Assembly (NCBI GenBank): GCA_023079485.1
Contig: CM041084.1
Span: 127,531,292-127,595,291, forward strand
Length of the DNA: 64,000 nucleotides
Reading direction: 5' to 3'
Source of the DNA: Archilochus colubris
Taxonomy: Eukaryota; Chordata; Aves; Apodiformes; Trochilidae
The position numbers were made by a program, and so were the translations under genes. A model generated the notes under the pieces. That model did not search any database. It was not told the DNA's origin and worked only from the letters and a program-made list of their open reading frames with translations. Shown here piece after piece: positions 63,047-64,000 of the stretch. Position 1 is the stretch's first letter, and each line of letters starts with the position of its first letter.

Positions 63047-64000
63047 ACCTTACACATCATCCATTTCCAACCCCCTGCCATAGGCAGGGACACCTCCCAC
63101 CAGACCAGGTTGCTCAGAGCCCCATCCAACCTGGCCTTGCACATTTCCAGGGAGGGGGCATCCACATAATCTGAAGTTACCACTGACTTGTGACACAGGT
63201 TTGGTTCCTTCCTTCCCTTTTAAATGATGCTGAGCAATTTGGCCAACTGCTTACTCAAAAGTGTCTATCTGGTGCCTAGGAATATTATTTGCCCCGGGGA
63301 AATAACCGGTTTTTTTCCTGTTCTTCACATCTAGCTCATTGCTGGGGGTCCTCTGGTGCCATCCCTGCCAGCCTGCAGCGGGGTTTTGATCATGCCAGAA
63401 GAGGCAAACACGTTTGTGAGCGATTTCCTTCTCCTTGACTAGACCTCAGCTGGGGAAAAAGAAGCCAGACAGGGGGCAGCATCTGCTCAGCCAGAGCCCG
63501 GCCCAGAGCCACCCAACTCCGGCGCTGCTCCTGGTGCGGTCCGGGGAGGCTGCAGGTGAAAAAAATCACCCGGGGTCGCTTGGGTGCAATCGCTTGGGTA
63601 GTTTTGTGAGCGAGAGGAAGAGATTTATGATTCTTTTTGATAAGCTGCGGTAGATTCTGTGGTGGGGGGGGATCAAAGTAACAACAGCCCCAGCAGTGAC
63701 GTTAGGATGGAGGTATCAAAATGGTCTGTGGAAGGAAACCTACAGCTGCAGAAGCAGTTTAACATTCATGGCGAGAAAACTGGATGATAAAAAAATGTTA
63801 AAAGAAGTGGGGACAATAAATGGAACATCTGACTGTGGACTTAGTAGCATCATGTGTTATCTAGAGCACTGATTTCAGTTGAAGCAGCTCAGAAAGTGAC
63901 AACTACTCCAGTTTACTGCTAATCCAACAGTTACTTCTTATATATTTATATAGGCTTTGTTTCCTTCTGATAGATTGGGTTGTTTATGGAAGGACACAAA
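63047..64000. repeat. Direct repeat, copy 2, running off the window
   Basis: Copy of 51399-52352 with no difference found by eye. The join to the ERV at 63044-63048 shows a 3-bp overlap (GGC) shared by the ERV (TCTGGCCAAT) and CR1 (GAAGGCACCT) parental sequences, typical of end-joining or template-switch junctions. An assembly duplication would look the same apart from this new junction. Confidence 0.95.

Overview
The window is vertebrate nuclear DNA from a bird, probably a passerine. Two lines of evidence support this. CR1 LINE fragments in both orientations carry the typical ATTCTATG-type 3' tail, and two neighbouring protein-coding genes, TMEM67 then PDP1, lie on the + strand in the order I know from other amniotes. 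Most of the sequence is AT-rich, non-coding and intergenic or intronic.

Layout. Positions 443-1104 hold the last two coding exons of TMEM67 (meckelin), which enters from the left. Positions 1105-29100 are intergenic, with CR1 pieces, simple repeats and a 256-bp strand-pure polypyrimidine tract at 24820-25075. Positions 29100-30440 are a CpG island with an E-box, CCAAT box and TATA box: the PDP1 promoter and first exon. The first exon ends in a short coding segment (30406-30436) that splices over a 3-kb intron to the single large coding exon (33446-35097). This exon encodes the mitochondrial pyruvate dehydrogenase phosphatase catalytic subunit. A 3' UTR with several poly(A) signals follows.

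From 37.4 kb to 51 kb the sequence is gene-poor. It contains an old CR1 that keeps its internal and 5'-side sequence (43455-44820), a candidate regulatory block with a perfect HNF1 palindrome (46101-46113), and a younger CR1 with most of its reverse-transcriptase C-terminus (49709-50685).

The right end (51399-64000) is the unusual part. A minus-strand ERV without gag, protease or env forms a partial tandem array: half provirus - LTR - provirus - LTR. The tRNA-Lys-type primer binding site is joined almost directly to the middle of reverse transcriptase. Just beyond, the sequence jumps back to an apparently identical copy of 51399-52352, giving an 11,648-bp direct-repeat spacing. This is either a recent tandem segmental duplication with its breakpoint inside the ERV and a CR1, or an assembly duplication.

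TMEM67 and PDP1 are unrelated in function (ciliary transition zone versus mitochondrial pyruvate metabolism) and appear to be simple neighbours. The ERV pol copies are broken, one by a nonsense change and the other by a 1-bp deletion.
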